DNA of 21,247 nucleotides from Batkoa obscura (lineage: Eukaryota > Entomophthoromycota > Entomophthoromycetes > Entomophthorales > Batkoaceae), in contig JASVEC010000273.1 in the NCBI GenBank assembly GCA_030770535.1, positions 1 to 21,247 on the forward strand, given 5' to 3'. Every line of letters starts with the position of its first letter. Position 1 is the first letter of the stretch. Positions 9,244 to 18,625 of the stretch are shown here, one piece after another. The position numbers were made by a program, and so were the translations under genes. The notes below the pieces were generated by a model, which was given only the letters and a program-made list of their open reading frames with translations, made no database searches and was not told where the DNA came from.

Positions 9244-10152
9244 ATGAATTCTAAATTAAATAAACTATTAGAAGATGTAACAAATAAAGTAAGTTGGTAC
9301 TAAACCATGGAGTTATTTTGTTGATTATTTTAGCTTAACCAAATTGAAAACGAAAAGAAAGAGAAGGAGCTTAAAGAGAAGGAGTCGAGAGAAAGGGAGC
9401 AGAAGAAAAAGGAAGTCGAAGAGAAAGAAGATAAAGATAAAGAAAAAGAAAAAGAAAAAGAAAACAAACAAACAAACCAAACTAAAGAAAAGGAAGTAAA
9501 TGAAGAAAACAAAAACAAAAATAATATTAGTAATGATCCAGCAGTTTCAAATTTATTAAAAGATAAAAAGAAGACAAGAGCAGAAGAAGAAAAAGAAAGT
9601 GGTGAGTCTTAAATAGTAATAGTACTAAAAATCATTTTATTATTAAATATTAGAAAATTGGATCCGAAATTTAAGGTCAAGGTAATCTAAATTATAAATA
9701 AAATAAACAAACAAATGATAAAATTAACTTAATATTTTATAGAACCAACAGAAATTCAGATCAAAACAAATCAAATAACTCATTAAATGATGATGAAAAA
9801 CAAGGTTTAATATTGCAACAAGAAAAGATACAACAAGAAATAGCTTTAGATTTAGTTAATATGACCCAAATATTAAAGAGTAATACATTAGCTTTTGGTG
9901 ACGTATTAAAAAAAGATAAACAAGTAACTTTTAACTATTATTATATTAAACCAATTGAAATTTAACTTTTAATAGGTATTAAATGAAGCAGAACAAAAAT
10001 TGGAAAAGAATGTAACATCATTGACCAAGGATTTAAAATTATTAGATAAATTAAATAAGAGCGTATTTAATACCTCTTTATTAAGTTATTTATTTATCGT
10101 ATTAATTATTATTATTTATATATTTACAGTAGTATTTATTGTATTAGTATAA
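9244..10152 (+). CDS. USE1: USE1-type SNARE (ER, Golgi-to-ER retrograde transport), five exons
   Basis: Exons 9244-9288, 9334-9601, 9654-9681, 9743-9923 and 9976-10152; introns of 45, 52, 61 and 52 nt, all GT-AG. The spliced product is 232 aa. A Lys/Glu-rich charged middle is followed by the conserved Use1 C-terminal region: a SNARE helix (QQEKIQQEIALDLVNMTQIL, then SNTLAFGDVLKKDKQVLNEA) and a single C-terminal membrane anchor (LLSYLFIVLIIIIYIFTVVF). This domain order and the LKxNTLAF..LKKDKxxL signature are typical of Use1/Slt1, the ER Qc-SNARE that acts with Ufe1, Sec20 and Sec22 in retrograde vesicle fusion. The N-terminus is uncertain: an in-frame stop lies at 9220-9222, but an extra exon at 9001 is possible. 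The gene is convergent with the G-patch gene, only 20 bases apart. Confidence 0.85.
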
Positions 10153-10172
10153 ATAATTAATAACTAATGATT

Positions 10173-11059
10173 CTAATTAATTATTATTCTTGATGACTCT
10201 AAATAAATATTAGTATTAAAATATATAGTTCTATAATAGTAGAAATTAAATTTTACTGTATACCGTTGTTTATATTTTTCCATTTGTTTTAAACGATAAC
10301 TTTCATAATCAACCTCAATCTTTCCATTTTCCAATAAAATTTCATATTCTTCTCGTTCATTAACTGGAGCTGAACTTAATGTTTTCTTTTCTTGACTAAA
10401 AATAAATATTATACATTATTGTACTTATATATATTATATTATAGGTACCTAGTTATTGGTTCAATAATACCAGTATTATTTTTACCTAAGCCAGTACCTT
10501 CCTTCCAACCTTGTTTTCTTAGTAACTTTAAACCAATGTTTTCTTTAACCTTAATTTTTACTGGTTCTACTTTTATCTCTTCTGTAATTTCTTCTTCTTT
10601 CTTTCTTTCTTCTTCTTTTAATTCTTGCTTGACTTCAGGTTCAGGTTCAGGTTCTTTTTTCAATGGAATCTCATCAACTTTGTTCATAATAAAAGTTTTA
10701 TTTCTTTCAGTTACAATCTCATCTGGATAAACCCAACCTTTTTCAACTTTAATCATACCAGGTAATGCAAACTGAGAATATCTTTTATATTTGACTTCTT
10801 TTTTTTCTTCAATAACAATTTCTTCTTTTACATTTTCAACTTCTTTTACAGATTCTTCTACTTCTTCGTTTAACAAAGCTTCCAATTCTAATTCCAATAA
10901 TTTAGCTTGTTCATCAAGTTGTTTTTCTCTTTTTTTTTCTTCTCTTAGCTTTTTTTGGTATTGTTTATACTCTTCTTCTTGTGTTAGTGTAATGTCTCCC
11001 TCTTTACTCTTATATCCTTTTTCATTTTCTTTTCTATATTGTTGGTCTTTTCGTTTCAT
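10173..11059 (-). CDS. G-patch domain protein, probable pre-mRNA processing factor, two exons
   Basis: Exon 1 11059-10449, intron 10448-10396 (53 nt, GTACCT donor, TTTTTAG acceptor), exon 2 10395-10173; about 277 aa. Residues 1-90 are a charged coiled-coil-like region. A distinct motif at about 92-125 (YSQFALPGMIKVEKGWVYP) is followed by a Glu/Lys/Pro linker. The G-patch is at about 173-202 (IGLKLLRKQGWKEGTGLGKN, then TGIIEPI). G-patch proteins bind and activate DEAH-box RNA helicases or act in spliceosomes. After the intron comes NEREEYEILLENGKIEVDYE and a Lys/Tyr-rich helix (YRLKQMEKYKQRY). The final ~25 residues are A+T-driven and less certain. Without the intron, translation would stop three residues past the G-patch. 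The exact orthologue is not recognised. Confidence 0.82.
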
Positions 11060-11220
11060 ATCTTTTGATTACTTAAACCTAAAAAAAAGAAATCAAAATC
11101 TATGATTATGTAGTTTTAATTGGTAAAAAAAATGAAATGAAATTTTTATTGGTTTAAAGCGAAAAAAATACAATGTTAAAAATAAATATATTTTATTATT
11201 ATTATAAAAACTAGATGAAT

Positions 11221-11667
11221 TTACAGCTCTAATTGACCTAACCGTAACAGCATTTCTTCAATGGGTTCTTCTTCTTCTTCTAATAACTTAATTTCCATTT
11301 CTAAAATAAAATATTACTTATTAAGATTCATTTTAAAAAATAAGCTTAGCAATCATACCTTCTTGATCCAACTCCTCATCTTCTCCAAAGTCAAAGTTCT
11401 CATCTATATCTTTAATTAATCCAATCTCTTTACATTCTTCTAACCATAATTTATTTAATTCCTGAGTGTATAAAAAATAAACCTCATCTCTTTAAATTAA
11501 AAATTTAAACTTACTTCAATCTCTTCCTCTAATAATATACTGTTGTTAATATTCCTCTTTTTTAATATCTTTTGCAATTTGTCATTTGTCTTTTTTTGCC
11601 TTTCTCTTAAATTACTACTGTGTCTTAATTGTTCATGTATATCTTTTGTTTCTCTTTTCTTTAACAT
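11221..11667 (-). CDS. Small acidic coiled-coil protein, three exons, function unknown
   Basis: Exons 11667-11515, 11461-11359 and 11300-11221; introns of 53 nt (GTAAGT...CTCAG) and 58 nt (GTATGA...TTTAG). The joined frame is 336 nt, 111 aa, ending at a TAA at 11221-11223, and every junction keeps phase. The N-terminal half is basic (LKKRETKDIHEQLRHSSNLR, then RQKKTNDKLQKILKKRN). The C-terminal half is acidic and helical (EELNKLWLEECKEIG, DENFDFGEDEELD, EEEEEPIEEMLLRLGQLEL). The charge split and heptad-like spacing suggest a helical scaffold or complex subunit. I do not recognise the family. It lies 161 bases upstream of the G-patch gene on the same strand. Confidence 0.65.
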
Positions 11668-11870
11668 TATTTTTGATTTGTATGTATTGAATATTTAAAA
11701 TCACACTTTATCCCTTTTAAAAAAGCTTTAGACTTTTCTCAGCTTATTTTGACTCAGTTAAATAATTTTACGCAGTATCTAAAAGTTCCATCTACTTGGT
11801 ATAATCTAATTTACTTTTTTACTTAGGTTATAAACAAGCTTTAAATTATTGTTACTTAATTAATAAATAA

Positions 11871-11953
11871 GATCAGGTGGCCGAGTTGGTCTAAGGCGCC
11901 GTGTTAAGGCCGCGGTCTCTTCGGAGGCGTGGGTTCGAATCCCATCCTGATCA
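11871..11953 (+). tRNA. tRNA-Leu (anticodon AAG)
   Basis: The acceptor stem pairs GATCAGG (11871-11877) with CCTGATC (11946-11952), with discriminator A at 11953. The A box is TGGCCGAGTTGG (11878-11889) and the B box GGTTCGAATCC (11932-11942). The anticodon arm CCGTG-TTAAGGC-CGCGG carries AAG, reading CUU/CUC Leu codons once the first base is converted to inosine. A long variable arm (GTCTCTTCGGAGGC region) marks it as class II, as expected for tRNA-Leu. There is no intron, and the CCA is not encoded. Confidence 0.97.
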
Positions 11954-11960
11954 TACCTAA

Positions 11961-11968
11961 TTTTTTTT
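11961..11968 (+). terminator. RNA polymerase III terminator of tRNA-Leu
   Basis: A run of eight T residues begins seven bases after the end of the tRNA, the usual pol III stop signal. Confidence 0.9.
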
Positions 11969-12681
11969 GTTTTTACTTACCATTATACCACGTGTTCTCA
12001 TATTCATTACTAAAGAAGATTTTTTGACGAATTAATTTTGGGCATTTTTATTATAGTTTTTAATCTTTAATAAAAGGGTTGATAGAACTATTAACTTGAA
12101 CATACATTATAGTTTATTGTCAATAGTAGCCAGGATTCAATAGACTAATGGTTACCAAACCTTATCGGTATTTTGTACTTTAGACCTAATCTAAGGTTGA
12201 CTATCATGAGTATCTAAAATAATTTTTAACTAAATTGTATAAACAAATGGCAAACCCAATTAAATAATAAACTAGTCTTTAATGAATGGTAATAGCACGG
12301 ATTTTAATATTTAATAAGTAGCTTTAAGTTTATAAAAAAGAAAATTAATTTATTATCATTTCTTTATATATTACTTAAGAGATAAAAGACAACATTAAAA
12401 GTGAACCATAGTAAATATTTTACTTGTATTTTGTAGTTTATCGCATATGGTAATCAGATAATAAATGATTGGTTTTTTAGTTTAAAGATTTCGAATGAAA
12501 ATTTAATTTATAAATAAACAATAAAGAATATCACAATTTAATATGTTCTTTCTAAATCGAGGCTGGAAACTAATAATGAAATTTGAGTACAAATTAATAT
12601 AAATAGGTTAACAAAAACTGTTAACTGCTTTAACTTTTATTAAAATAAAGTTAAGTTTTAATTAATTGTTAAAATAGATAG
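11969..12681. other. Intergenic DNA upstream of the 5'-nucleotidase gene
   Basis: No supported gene. Close to the nucleotidase there is a TATA-like element and, just after it, a GTTAAC / GTTAAC inverted repeat separated by seven bases (around 12607-12625). The rest is A+T-rich with scattered stops. Confidence 0.5.
12598..12605 (+). promoter_or_regulatory. TATA-like element of the 5'-nucleotidase gene
   Basis: TATAAATA lies 77 bases before the ATG at 12682, at a distance compatible with a short leader. Consensus match only. Confidence 0.45.
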
Positions 12682-14922
12682 ATGTTATTTCAAAGTAGTA
12701 GTTTGGTTTTATTGCTCTTAACCTTTTGCACTGAGGGTAGTATAATAAGAAGAGAAGATTCAGATTACGATTTGACTATTTTACATACTAATGATGTCCA
12801 CTCAAGATATGACCAAAGTAATAAGTATGGAACGGATTGTACTAAGGCTCAAATTGAAAACAAACAGTGTTATGGTGGTTTAGCAAGATTAAAAACAGCC
12901 ATTGATCAATTACGTGAAAAACACCCTAATAATTTATTATTAGATGGTGGGGATGAGTTCCAAGGTACTATGTACTATACTTATTATAAAGGAGACATTA
13001 CAGCAAGAGCTATGAATTATCTAAAATATGACGTTATGACTATTGGTAACCATGAGTTTGATAATGGACCAGATAATTTAGCTAGAGTAGCTCAAAATTT
13101 TACATTTCCGTTAGTATCCTCCAATATCGATGCCTCTCAACATCCTCAACTTTCAAGCTTAATTAAAAAATATCAATTATTCCCAAAATACAATTTAGCT
13201 GTTGTTGGTTATATCACTTACACTGCTCCTTCTATTTCGAACCTTGGTAAATTGCTCAAAGTATCTGATCCTATTATTACTTTACAAGAAACTATTGATG
13301 AAGTTAAAAAAATGGGTTATAAAAGAGTAATTGCTGTTTCTCATAATGGTTATAAAGAAGATCAAGAATTAGCATCAAAAACTAAAGGGTTGTCACTTAT
13401 CGTTGGTGGTCATTCTCATTCTTACCTTGCCTCCCCATTAAATAACGTAACAAATGCTCCAAACTCAGTTGGTATTTATCCAACTTCAGTTAAAAATTTA
13501 GATGGCAAAGATACCTACATTGTTCAAGCTTACTGTTGGAGTCGATTCTTAGGACATGTTGATATTAAGTTTAATGAAGATGGTTATTTAAATAAAATCG
13601 ATGGTTTCCCAATTGAATTAAACTCCTTAGTTCCATTAAATGAAGAAGCTAATAAACAAGCTCAAGAATGGAGAGAACCTTTTGATGCTTTTGGTAAGAC
13701 TGTACTTGGCGTAGCAACAGATGATTTTGATCAAGCTAGTTGTCAAACAAAGGAATGCTCTCTTGGTTCTTTTGTTTCCGATATTATTTTAGAAAAAAGA
13801 CCAAACTCAGATGTATCCTTTATTAATGCTGGTGGTATTCGTGCTGGTATCACTAAAGGTGACATTAAAGTATCCGATGTTTTAACTGTATTCCCATTCG
13901 GTAATGCTATTGTTGATATAAAATTAAAAGGGGACCAGATTTGGAACATGTTAGAGGCCATTGTATCTAAAGTAAATAAAGTAAATAGCCGCCCTGTCAC
14001 TTCATTTATTCAAATTGGTGGTATGAAATTTACTTATGATCCAACTGCACCAGCTCAATCTCGTTTAGTCTCAGTTGATATTTTGGATCGTAAAGCTAAA
14101 ACAACAACCTATGTCAAATTAGATTTGCAAAAAGTATACACCTGTACAACTTTAGATTTTATTGCTACTGGTGGAGATAACTTTATTGCTCCACCTATCA
14201 CTGATTTTGCTACCCTCGAGGCTACCGACATCATTGTTAGTGATTATGTTAAAAAGCATACTCCTGTATCTCCTTACACTGATGGTAGAATTAAAATTGT
14301 TAAGAAAGGAGAAGAAACTTCTACTACTTCAACTATAACTTCTACTCAATCAGAAACCTCTACTTCCGGATCTGAAGTTTCGACTGCTACTACTACCTCT
14401 GGATCTGAAACATCTACAATCACATCTACCTCTGTATCTCAATCATCAACTGTAACTTCCACTCAATCTGAATCATCTACTGGTGCATCTACCACCCCTT
14501 GTTCCATTACTTCTAAAACTTCGACTTATCCAGTAACCACTCCTATCAGCTCATCGTCTACTTCTTGCTCTACTAGTACTAAATCTACTTCTTCAAGTAC
14601 TTATAATACCATTATCGAGACTGGGACTTATTCAGTAACTGAATCTAGCTCTACTACTTCTACCCGATCATCTTCTAGTATATCTAGTATATCCTCTAGC
14701 TTAGTTAACTCCTCCACTAACTCATATACTCAAACTGGATCTTACCCAGTGACTGATAGTCAATCATCCACATATACAAGTTATAGCGTTCCAAGTGGCA
14801 CTTATACTCTTGTACCAGTTACCAGTGGCTCATCAGTACAAACTGGCACATATACCTTTATCCCAGTTACCAGTGTTACTGCTACTACCACCCGTCATAA
14901 ATGTCGTAGTAAAAATCATTAG
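12682..14922 (+). CDS. Secreted 5'-nucleotidase family metallophosphoesterase with Ser/Thr-rich tail
   Basis: A 746-residue exported enzyme predicted to remove phosphate from nucleoside monophosphates (or related substrates) outside the cell. The signal peptide is at about 1-20 (LVLLLLTFCTEG). The calcineurin-like domain spans about 29-290: HTNDVH (35-40), LDGGDEFQG (87-95), IGNHEFD (121-127), SHNG (220-223) and GGHSH (242-246) supply the two-metal site and catalytic pair. The 5'-nucleotidase C-terminal domain spans about 335-525, with INAGGIRAG (381-389), FPFGN (404-408) and the ATGGDNF substrate loop (495-501). Residues from about 546 to the end are a Ser/Thr-rich, probably O-mannosylated stalk with loose repeats (TGTYSVT, TGSYPVT, SGTYTLVPVTS, TGTYTFIPVTS). 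It ends in basic RHKCRSKNH with no hydrophobic GPI signal, so it is probably wall-associated or released. Single exon. Confidence 0.95.
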   Translation: MLFQSSSLVLLLLTFCTEGSIIRREDSDYDLTILHTNDVHSRYDQSNKYGTDCTKAQIENKQCYGGLARLKTAIDQLREKHPNNLLLDGGDEFQGTMYYTYYKGDITARAMNYLKYDVMTIGNHEFDNGPDNLARVAQNFTFPLVSSNIDASQHPQLSSLIKKYQLFPKYNLAVVGYITYTAPSISNLGKLLKVSDPIITLQETIDEVKKMGYKRVIAVSHNGYKEDQELASKTKGLSLIVGGHSHSYLASPLNNVTNAPNSVGIYPTSVKNLDGKDTYIVQAYCWSRFLGHVDIKFNEDGYLNKIDGFPIELNSLVPLNEEANKQAQEWREPFDAFGKTVLGVATDDFDQASCQTKECSLGSFVSDIILEKRPNSDVSFINAGGIRAGITKGDIKVSDVLTVFPFGNAIVDIKLKGDQIWNMLEAIVSKVNKVNSRPVTSFIQIGGMKFTYDPTAPAQSRLVSVDILDRKAKTTTYVKLDLQKVYTCTTLDFIATGGDNFIAPPITDFATLEATDIIVSDYVKKHTPVSPYTDGRIKIVKKGEETSTTSTITSTQSETSTSGSEVSTATTTSGSETSTITSTSVSQSSTVTSTQSESSTGASTTPCSITSKTSTYPVTTPISSSSTSCSTSTKSTSSSTYNTIIETGTYSVTESSSTTSTRSSSSISSISSSLVNSSTNSYTQTGSYPVTDSQSSTYTSYSVPSGTYTLVPVTSGSSVQTGTYTFIPVTSVTATTTRHKCRSKNH

Positions 14923-15093
14923 ATGATATAATATTAAAAATCAATGTTATTAAAAAAATTATCTTGGGTTTTTTATGACGATATCCCCTAATAAACTATA
15001 TTAATATAAACTAAACTACTACAATGTTATTACAATATTCAAGCTTCTATAAATTCCATTTTTTACAAAAAACAATTTATTTAACTAATAAAT

Positions 15094-15192
15094 AGGGATG
15101 TATTTTTATGTTTAAGAATTTTACTAACAATCTTTCCACTCAAATAATGCTTAAAAGATGGAAAAAGTAATGAAGCCAAAAAAACAACCCCA
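15094..15192 (+). mobile_element. Miniature inverted-repeat element, copy 5
   Basis: Near full-length copy starting AGGGATGTATTTTTATG and ending AAAAAACAACCCCA, with core CACTCAAATAATGCTTAAAAG. It ends 18 bases from the stop of the CsbD-like pseudogene. Confidence 0.82.
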
Positions 15193-15209
15193 AATGCTTA
15201 AACATTAAA

Positions 15210-15457
15210 TTATATTTTGGCATTATCATCTGGAATGGAGCCAATGCTATCTTAATACTTCCAGCAAAATTATTTGTGGTGCCTTCAACATAACCCTTTG
15301 ATTTAGGATTTTGGTGTTAAACGTCGTTACCTTCAGCCTTTTGACCAGTATCCTTTGCTTGAAGAGAGTGATTATCAGTAACAGAGCCTACATTTTCCTT
15401 AACAGATGTGATAGGGGAATACATATTTTCGTGCATCTTTGATGGCTGAGATGACAT
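15210..15457 (-). pseudogene. Broken CsbD/Hmp1-like small stress protein gene
   Basis: The minus-strand reading from the ATG at 15457 gives MSSQPSKMHENMYSPITSV, then KENVGSVTDNHSLQAKDTGQ and KAEGNDV. This is the repeat pattern of fungal CsbD-like proteins (the family of Ustilago Hmp1, a small hydrophilic stress-related protein of about 80-95 aa). A TAA then interrupts the frame where a Glu codon (GAA) would fit. Beyond it the family sequence resumes (HQNPKSKGYVEGTTNNFAGS), slips one base after SIKIA, and finishes as IGSIPDDNAKI with a stop at 15210-15212. So there is one nonsense change and one single-base shift in an otherwise easily read gene. Base composition is clearly richer in G+C than its flanks. 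Copies of the 100 bp element lie 8 bases upstream of the ATG and 18 bases past the stop. The family assignment is from memory of the motif pattern. Confidence 0.72.
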
Positions 15458-15464
15458 TTTAGTA

Positions 15465-15560
15465 TGGGGATGCTTTTTATTCAAGGATTTCATTAATAAT
15501 TTTTCCACTCAAATAGCGCTTAAAAATGGAAAAAGTGATAAAACCAAAAAAATACCCTCA
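15465..15560 (+). mobile_element. Miniature inverted-repeat element, copy 6
   Basis: Starts TGGGGATGCTTTTTATTC and ends AAAAAATACCCTCA, with core CAAATAGCGCTTAAAAATGG. Inserted directly in front of the CsbD-like pseudogene start and 66 bases beyond the end of the first HTH gene. Confidence 0.83.
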
Positions 15561-15625
15561 TAACATGATTCAATTACTGAAAAATTGATTTATTTGGAAA
15601 ATTATTAAGGAAAGATAAAATAAAA

Positions 15626-16270
15626 CTAATAAGGATTAAAATATTCAAATTGAGAAGAAAACGTGGAAACAGGGCTGATATAAGGACTAATAAACGAACC
15701 CAATGGTGAGCTATTTTGTTGAATAAAAGTATTATAATGATAGTTATCAGTATATGGAGGACAAGAGTGATTTAGATAAAGCAATTGGTTAGTGAGAATT
15801 CTGTTGTGTATCAATGGGGTTATTATATACTCTGGTACATTACTTTTTATCTCAAAAATTGACGTAGTTTCACTTTCAATATCAAGTTGGAATTTTCCAC
15901 AAAAATCAGTAACCCAAGTTGAATTGATTTCAACATCATAAAATTTCATGTTTTTTGCTATTAAGCTAGCTTTGTTTATTAAATCTATATTTACTATTCT
16001 ACTTCCTTTTTTAACTTCACTTTTACACCATTTTAATAATTTAGCTTCGAAAATTTCAGTATTACTCATCTCACTGTCTTTCGGTGATTGCTCTACTTCT
16101 TTTGATACTATATCCTTTCTCAATAGTAACTTAGTCACTGTGCTTCTACCTACTTCAAACATATCAGCAATCTTTTGGTGTGAATAGCCTAACTTGGATG
16201 CTTCCAAAATATTTTTTTTGGTAGCAATGTCTAAAATACGTCTTTTTTTTTTATTCTCAAATTGAAACAT
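15626..16270 (-). CDS. psq/CENP-B-type HTH DNA-binding protein, transposase-derived, copy A
   Basis: A 214 aa single-exon protein. Residues about 13-52 form a psq-type helix-turn-helix (KKNILEASKLGYSHQKIADM, then GRSTVTKLLL) as in pogo/Tigger transposases and CENP-B. Residues about 73-130 look like the second, Tc5/CENPB-type HTH (LLKWCKSEVKKGSRI ... STWVTDFCGKFQLD). No DDE catalytic domain follows. Instead there is a short conserved KSNVPE (142-147), then a Tyr/Asn/Ser/Pro-rich tail ending SPYISPVSTFSSQFEYF. It is a paralogue of the protein at 18626-19345, sharing both HTHs, KSNVPE and the SPY..SPV tail motif. This reads as a host DNA-binding protein or regulator descended from a transposase rather than an active transposase. 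Its start is set by alignment to the paralogue; DNA upstream is A+T-rich. Confidence 0.8.
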   Translation of the reverse strand: MFQFENKKKRRILDIATKKNILEASKLGYSHQKIADMFEVGRSTVTKLLLRKDIVSKEVEQSPKDSEMSNTEIFEAKLLKWCKSEVKKGSRIVNIDLINKASLIAKNMKFYDVEINSTWVTDFCGKFQLDIESETTSIFEIKSNVPEYIITPLIHNRILTNQLLYLNHSCPPYTDNYHYNTFIQQNSSPLGSFISPYISPVSTFSSQFEYFNPY

Positions 16271-18625
16271 TTAATGATTTATACTAGCTATACGAAATTT
16301 AAGGCTGTTTATATATTATTTTTTGTTATTCTAATGTTCTTAACTAATGACCACTGTATATGGGAAGCTATTAATTTTTTATTCTTGTTTTTATTTGTGG
16401 TGATAAAAACTTTGTTAGCCTTTCTTATTGTGGCGCAGGTTATACTTATTTATAGGGTAATTTATAGACAGCTTATTATTATTTGACAATGTTATTTCCA
16501 TAATAACTAAGTTGCTTAAAATTAATGTTTTATTTACAAAATTGTTATATTATTTTTCATTACAATGTTGAGTAACTGTACTATATAGTAGTCACTATAC
16601 CATATAATAGTCAATTTAAAAATAGTTCTAGGTCCAAAATGTGACTGAATTGGGTATCGAAAAGAAAAGATTTATAAACTAGGATGATCGGTTATTATAT
16701 ACCTCAAATATCTTTGTAAATTTAGATTTTGTAATATGAATTGTAAAATTGTTATTTAAATAAATATCTAAACAAATAAAGTAAACAAGCTCATTTATTT
16801 TTTATTATAAATCTATTGCTATAATATTATATACAGGTATCATTTCAACAGGAATACGCTTTCGAATGTTTCTACTTCTTTATATCATGCATTAATCAAA
16901 ATGCTAACTTAAAATAATGAATTTGAGTTCTCACCTTATTTCTCAATCTATAAATTTAAATTTAATAACTAGACTTTCATTTAGTCAAAAAAAAATAGAA
17001 CATACTTTCGCAATTTTATATAAAACGAGGTATTAAATAAACCAACCTTCCATTATTGCCTCCTCGCTATAGTAGCAATTTAGTAGCTGGATTTCTAATA
17101 ATATCTCTAATTCAATAACATTTCTTGATATGGACTTTTTCCACTAAACTAAATAACTAATTTAGGTATATAGAGCAATAGTTTGATACTATTGTTATAA
17201 TACAACAAATATGTATGATGTAACGCAAGACTAATATAAACGAGTATATTTTTTAACAACTGAAGTGATGTATTATTTAAAAGGCGATATCAAATCATAA
17301 AAGTTAACGATATAGTCACCTCAATTTAATAACATTCTATTTTAGATTCCCAATCATAAATTAATATATACCTATTCCTTGCCATAGCGTAACAGTGCAA
17401 CTTGTAAACTAAATAAACATATATTAAAAACAAAGATTATAAACTATAAGCCTAAAAGTATCAGTCTCCTTTCTCCTTTTGCTTACCTCTTGGGTTGTTG
17501 TTTTTTATTGAATAAATAATTAGACGTTATAATAAGTGATAAAAAAAGTAATAAAAAGAATGATGAAATAAGTGATGAAAAAAGTAATAAATTTAAAAAC
17601 GGACTTAACTGGAAATTTCTGATAAAATTTTTTATTAATAAATTGCTACTTAATGTTAAGTAACAATTTTAAAAAAATCAAATAAGTGTTATCTTAGCAA
17701 TGTAATAGTTTACGGTTTTCCTCGATTAAAGCTACCAGACATAATTCAAGCATAGCTCAAACACAACAAACAATTATTTAAAAAACTATTGTAACTAATG
17801 TCTACTTTTAAAAACAATAGCCAATATTTTAAAAAACTTGCTCAGAAATATAAAAAAATAAGAGATGAATCAGCTTAATGTTACAATCACTTTCCTCTTG
17901 CTTTTTTGACTCTTTTTCCCTCGTCAAGGCTTAAACCTTAAATCATCAACATCCTTATAAAAGCCTATCATGCTTAGATTTTGTATCACAGACTATAATC
18001 ATTAAATCTTAACAACTCCTAGGTAAAATTTCTTGCTACATACCACTTACTATCAATTCTCTCTGTCATTTGGTTACTTCTCTCCTTAGTCTTTAGCATT
18101 TGACCACCCGTAACGAATTAATTGCACTTTTATTATGATTATACTAAACTATTGGTAGGCTCCTTCGCTGTAGGTACAACATTACCAAGTTCGCCCTTTC
18201 TATTTAAAGGTTTAGGTTTTTCAATTAGTATTCGATCCATATACAAAAGATTTATCACTTTCTATTTTGACTTACAGGTCTCCATCTTTTAGGCTTTAGT
18301 TTTCGCAACCTCACAAATTAATGAATAGCCTATTGAAAATATAAATAAATGGTACCATTCATGGCTTTCAACCCCTCTTGAAGACGGAAAAGCATTAGAT
18401 GAAGCCATTCTCTCAGAAGTTATCTATCGCTGGTTGTGTCATTAAGCTAACTAAATCAAGCATATATTTTGATCTTATAATAAAGCGCTTTGGAGATTTA
18501 GTTTTTAATGAATAAACAAAAAAAACAAATTGGACATAATATAGAATAGATGTAAATGTAATAAATAAGACAAACACTACTATGTAAAAGGATATAATGT
18601 ACTTTTTATTAAAAATTAATTAAAC
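16271..18625. other. 2.3 kb between the two HTH genes, no gene recognised; G+C-enriched patch at about 17880-18480
   Basis: 16271-17460 is A+T-rich with dense stops. A hydrophobic + strand ORF at 16262-16486 overlaps the start of copy A and looks like a by-product of T-rich DNA. From about 17880 to 18480 composition becomes gene-like. There are short open stretches on the minus strand (EKPKPLNRKGELGNVVPTAK, KLKPKRWRPVSQNRK) and one on the plus strand near 18345-18440 (WLSTPLEDGKALDEAILSEV). All are cut by stops and I recognise no family. It may be a decayed gene. Confidence 0.4.
17532..17591. repeat. Short direct repeat (24 bp twice, one mismatch)
   Basis: ATAAGTGATAAAAAAAGTAA (continuing TAAA) at 17532-17555 recurs at 17568-17591 with a single A/G difference. 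Probably a simple local duplication; no function inferred. Confidence 0.6.

Noticed and set aside
9330-9518. Minus-strand Ser/Phe-rich ORF
   Set aside because: Mirror of the Lys/Glu-rich exon 2 of the USE1-like gene.
10392-11105. Plus-strand Ser/Phe-rich ORFs opposite the G-patch gene
   Set aside because: Mirror frames of a Glu/Lys-rich coding region.
13743-14000. Minus-strand ORF inside the nucleotidase gene
   Set aside because: Mirror frame of the conserved C-terminal nucleotidase domain.
15317-15508. 63 aa minus-strand ORF starting at 15508
   Set aside because: Its first 17 codons lie in the 100 bp element and spacer; the family start is the ATG at 15457 and the frame is cut short by the nonsense change.
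16262-16486. Hydrophobic 74 aa + strand ORF
   Set aside because: Overlaps the start of HTH copy A, and its hydrophobicity is what T-rich promoter DNA gives by chance.
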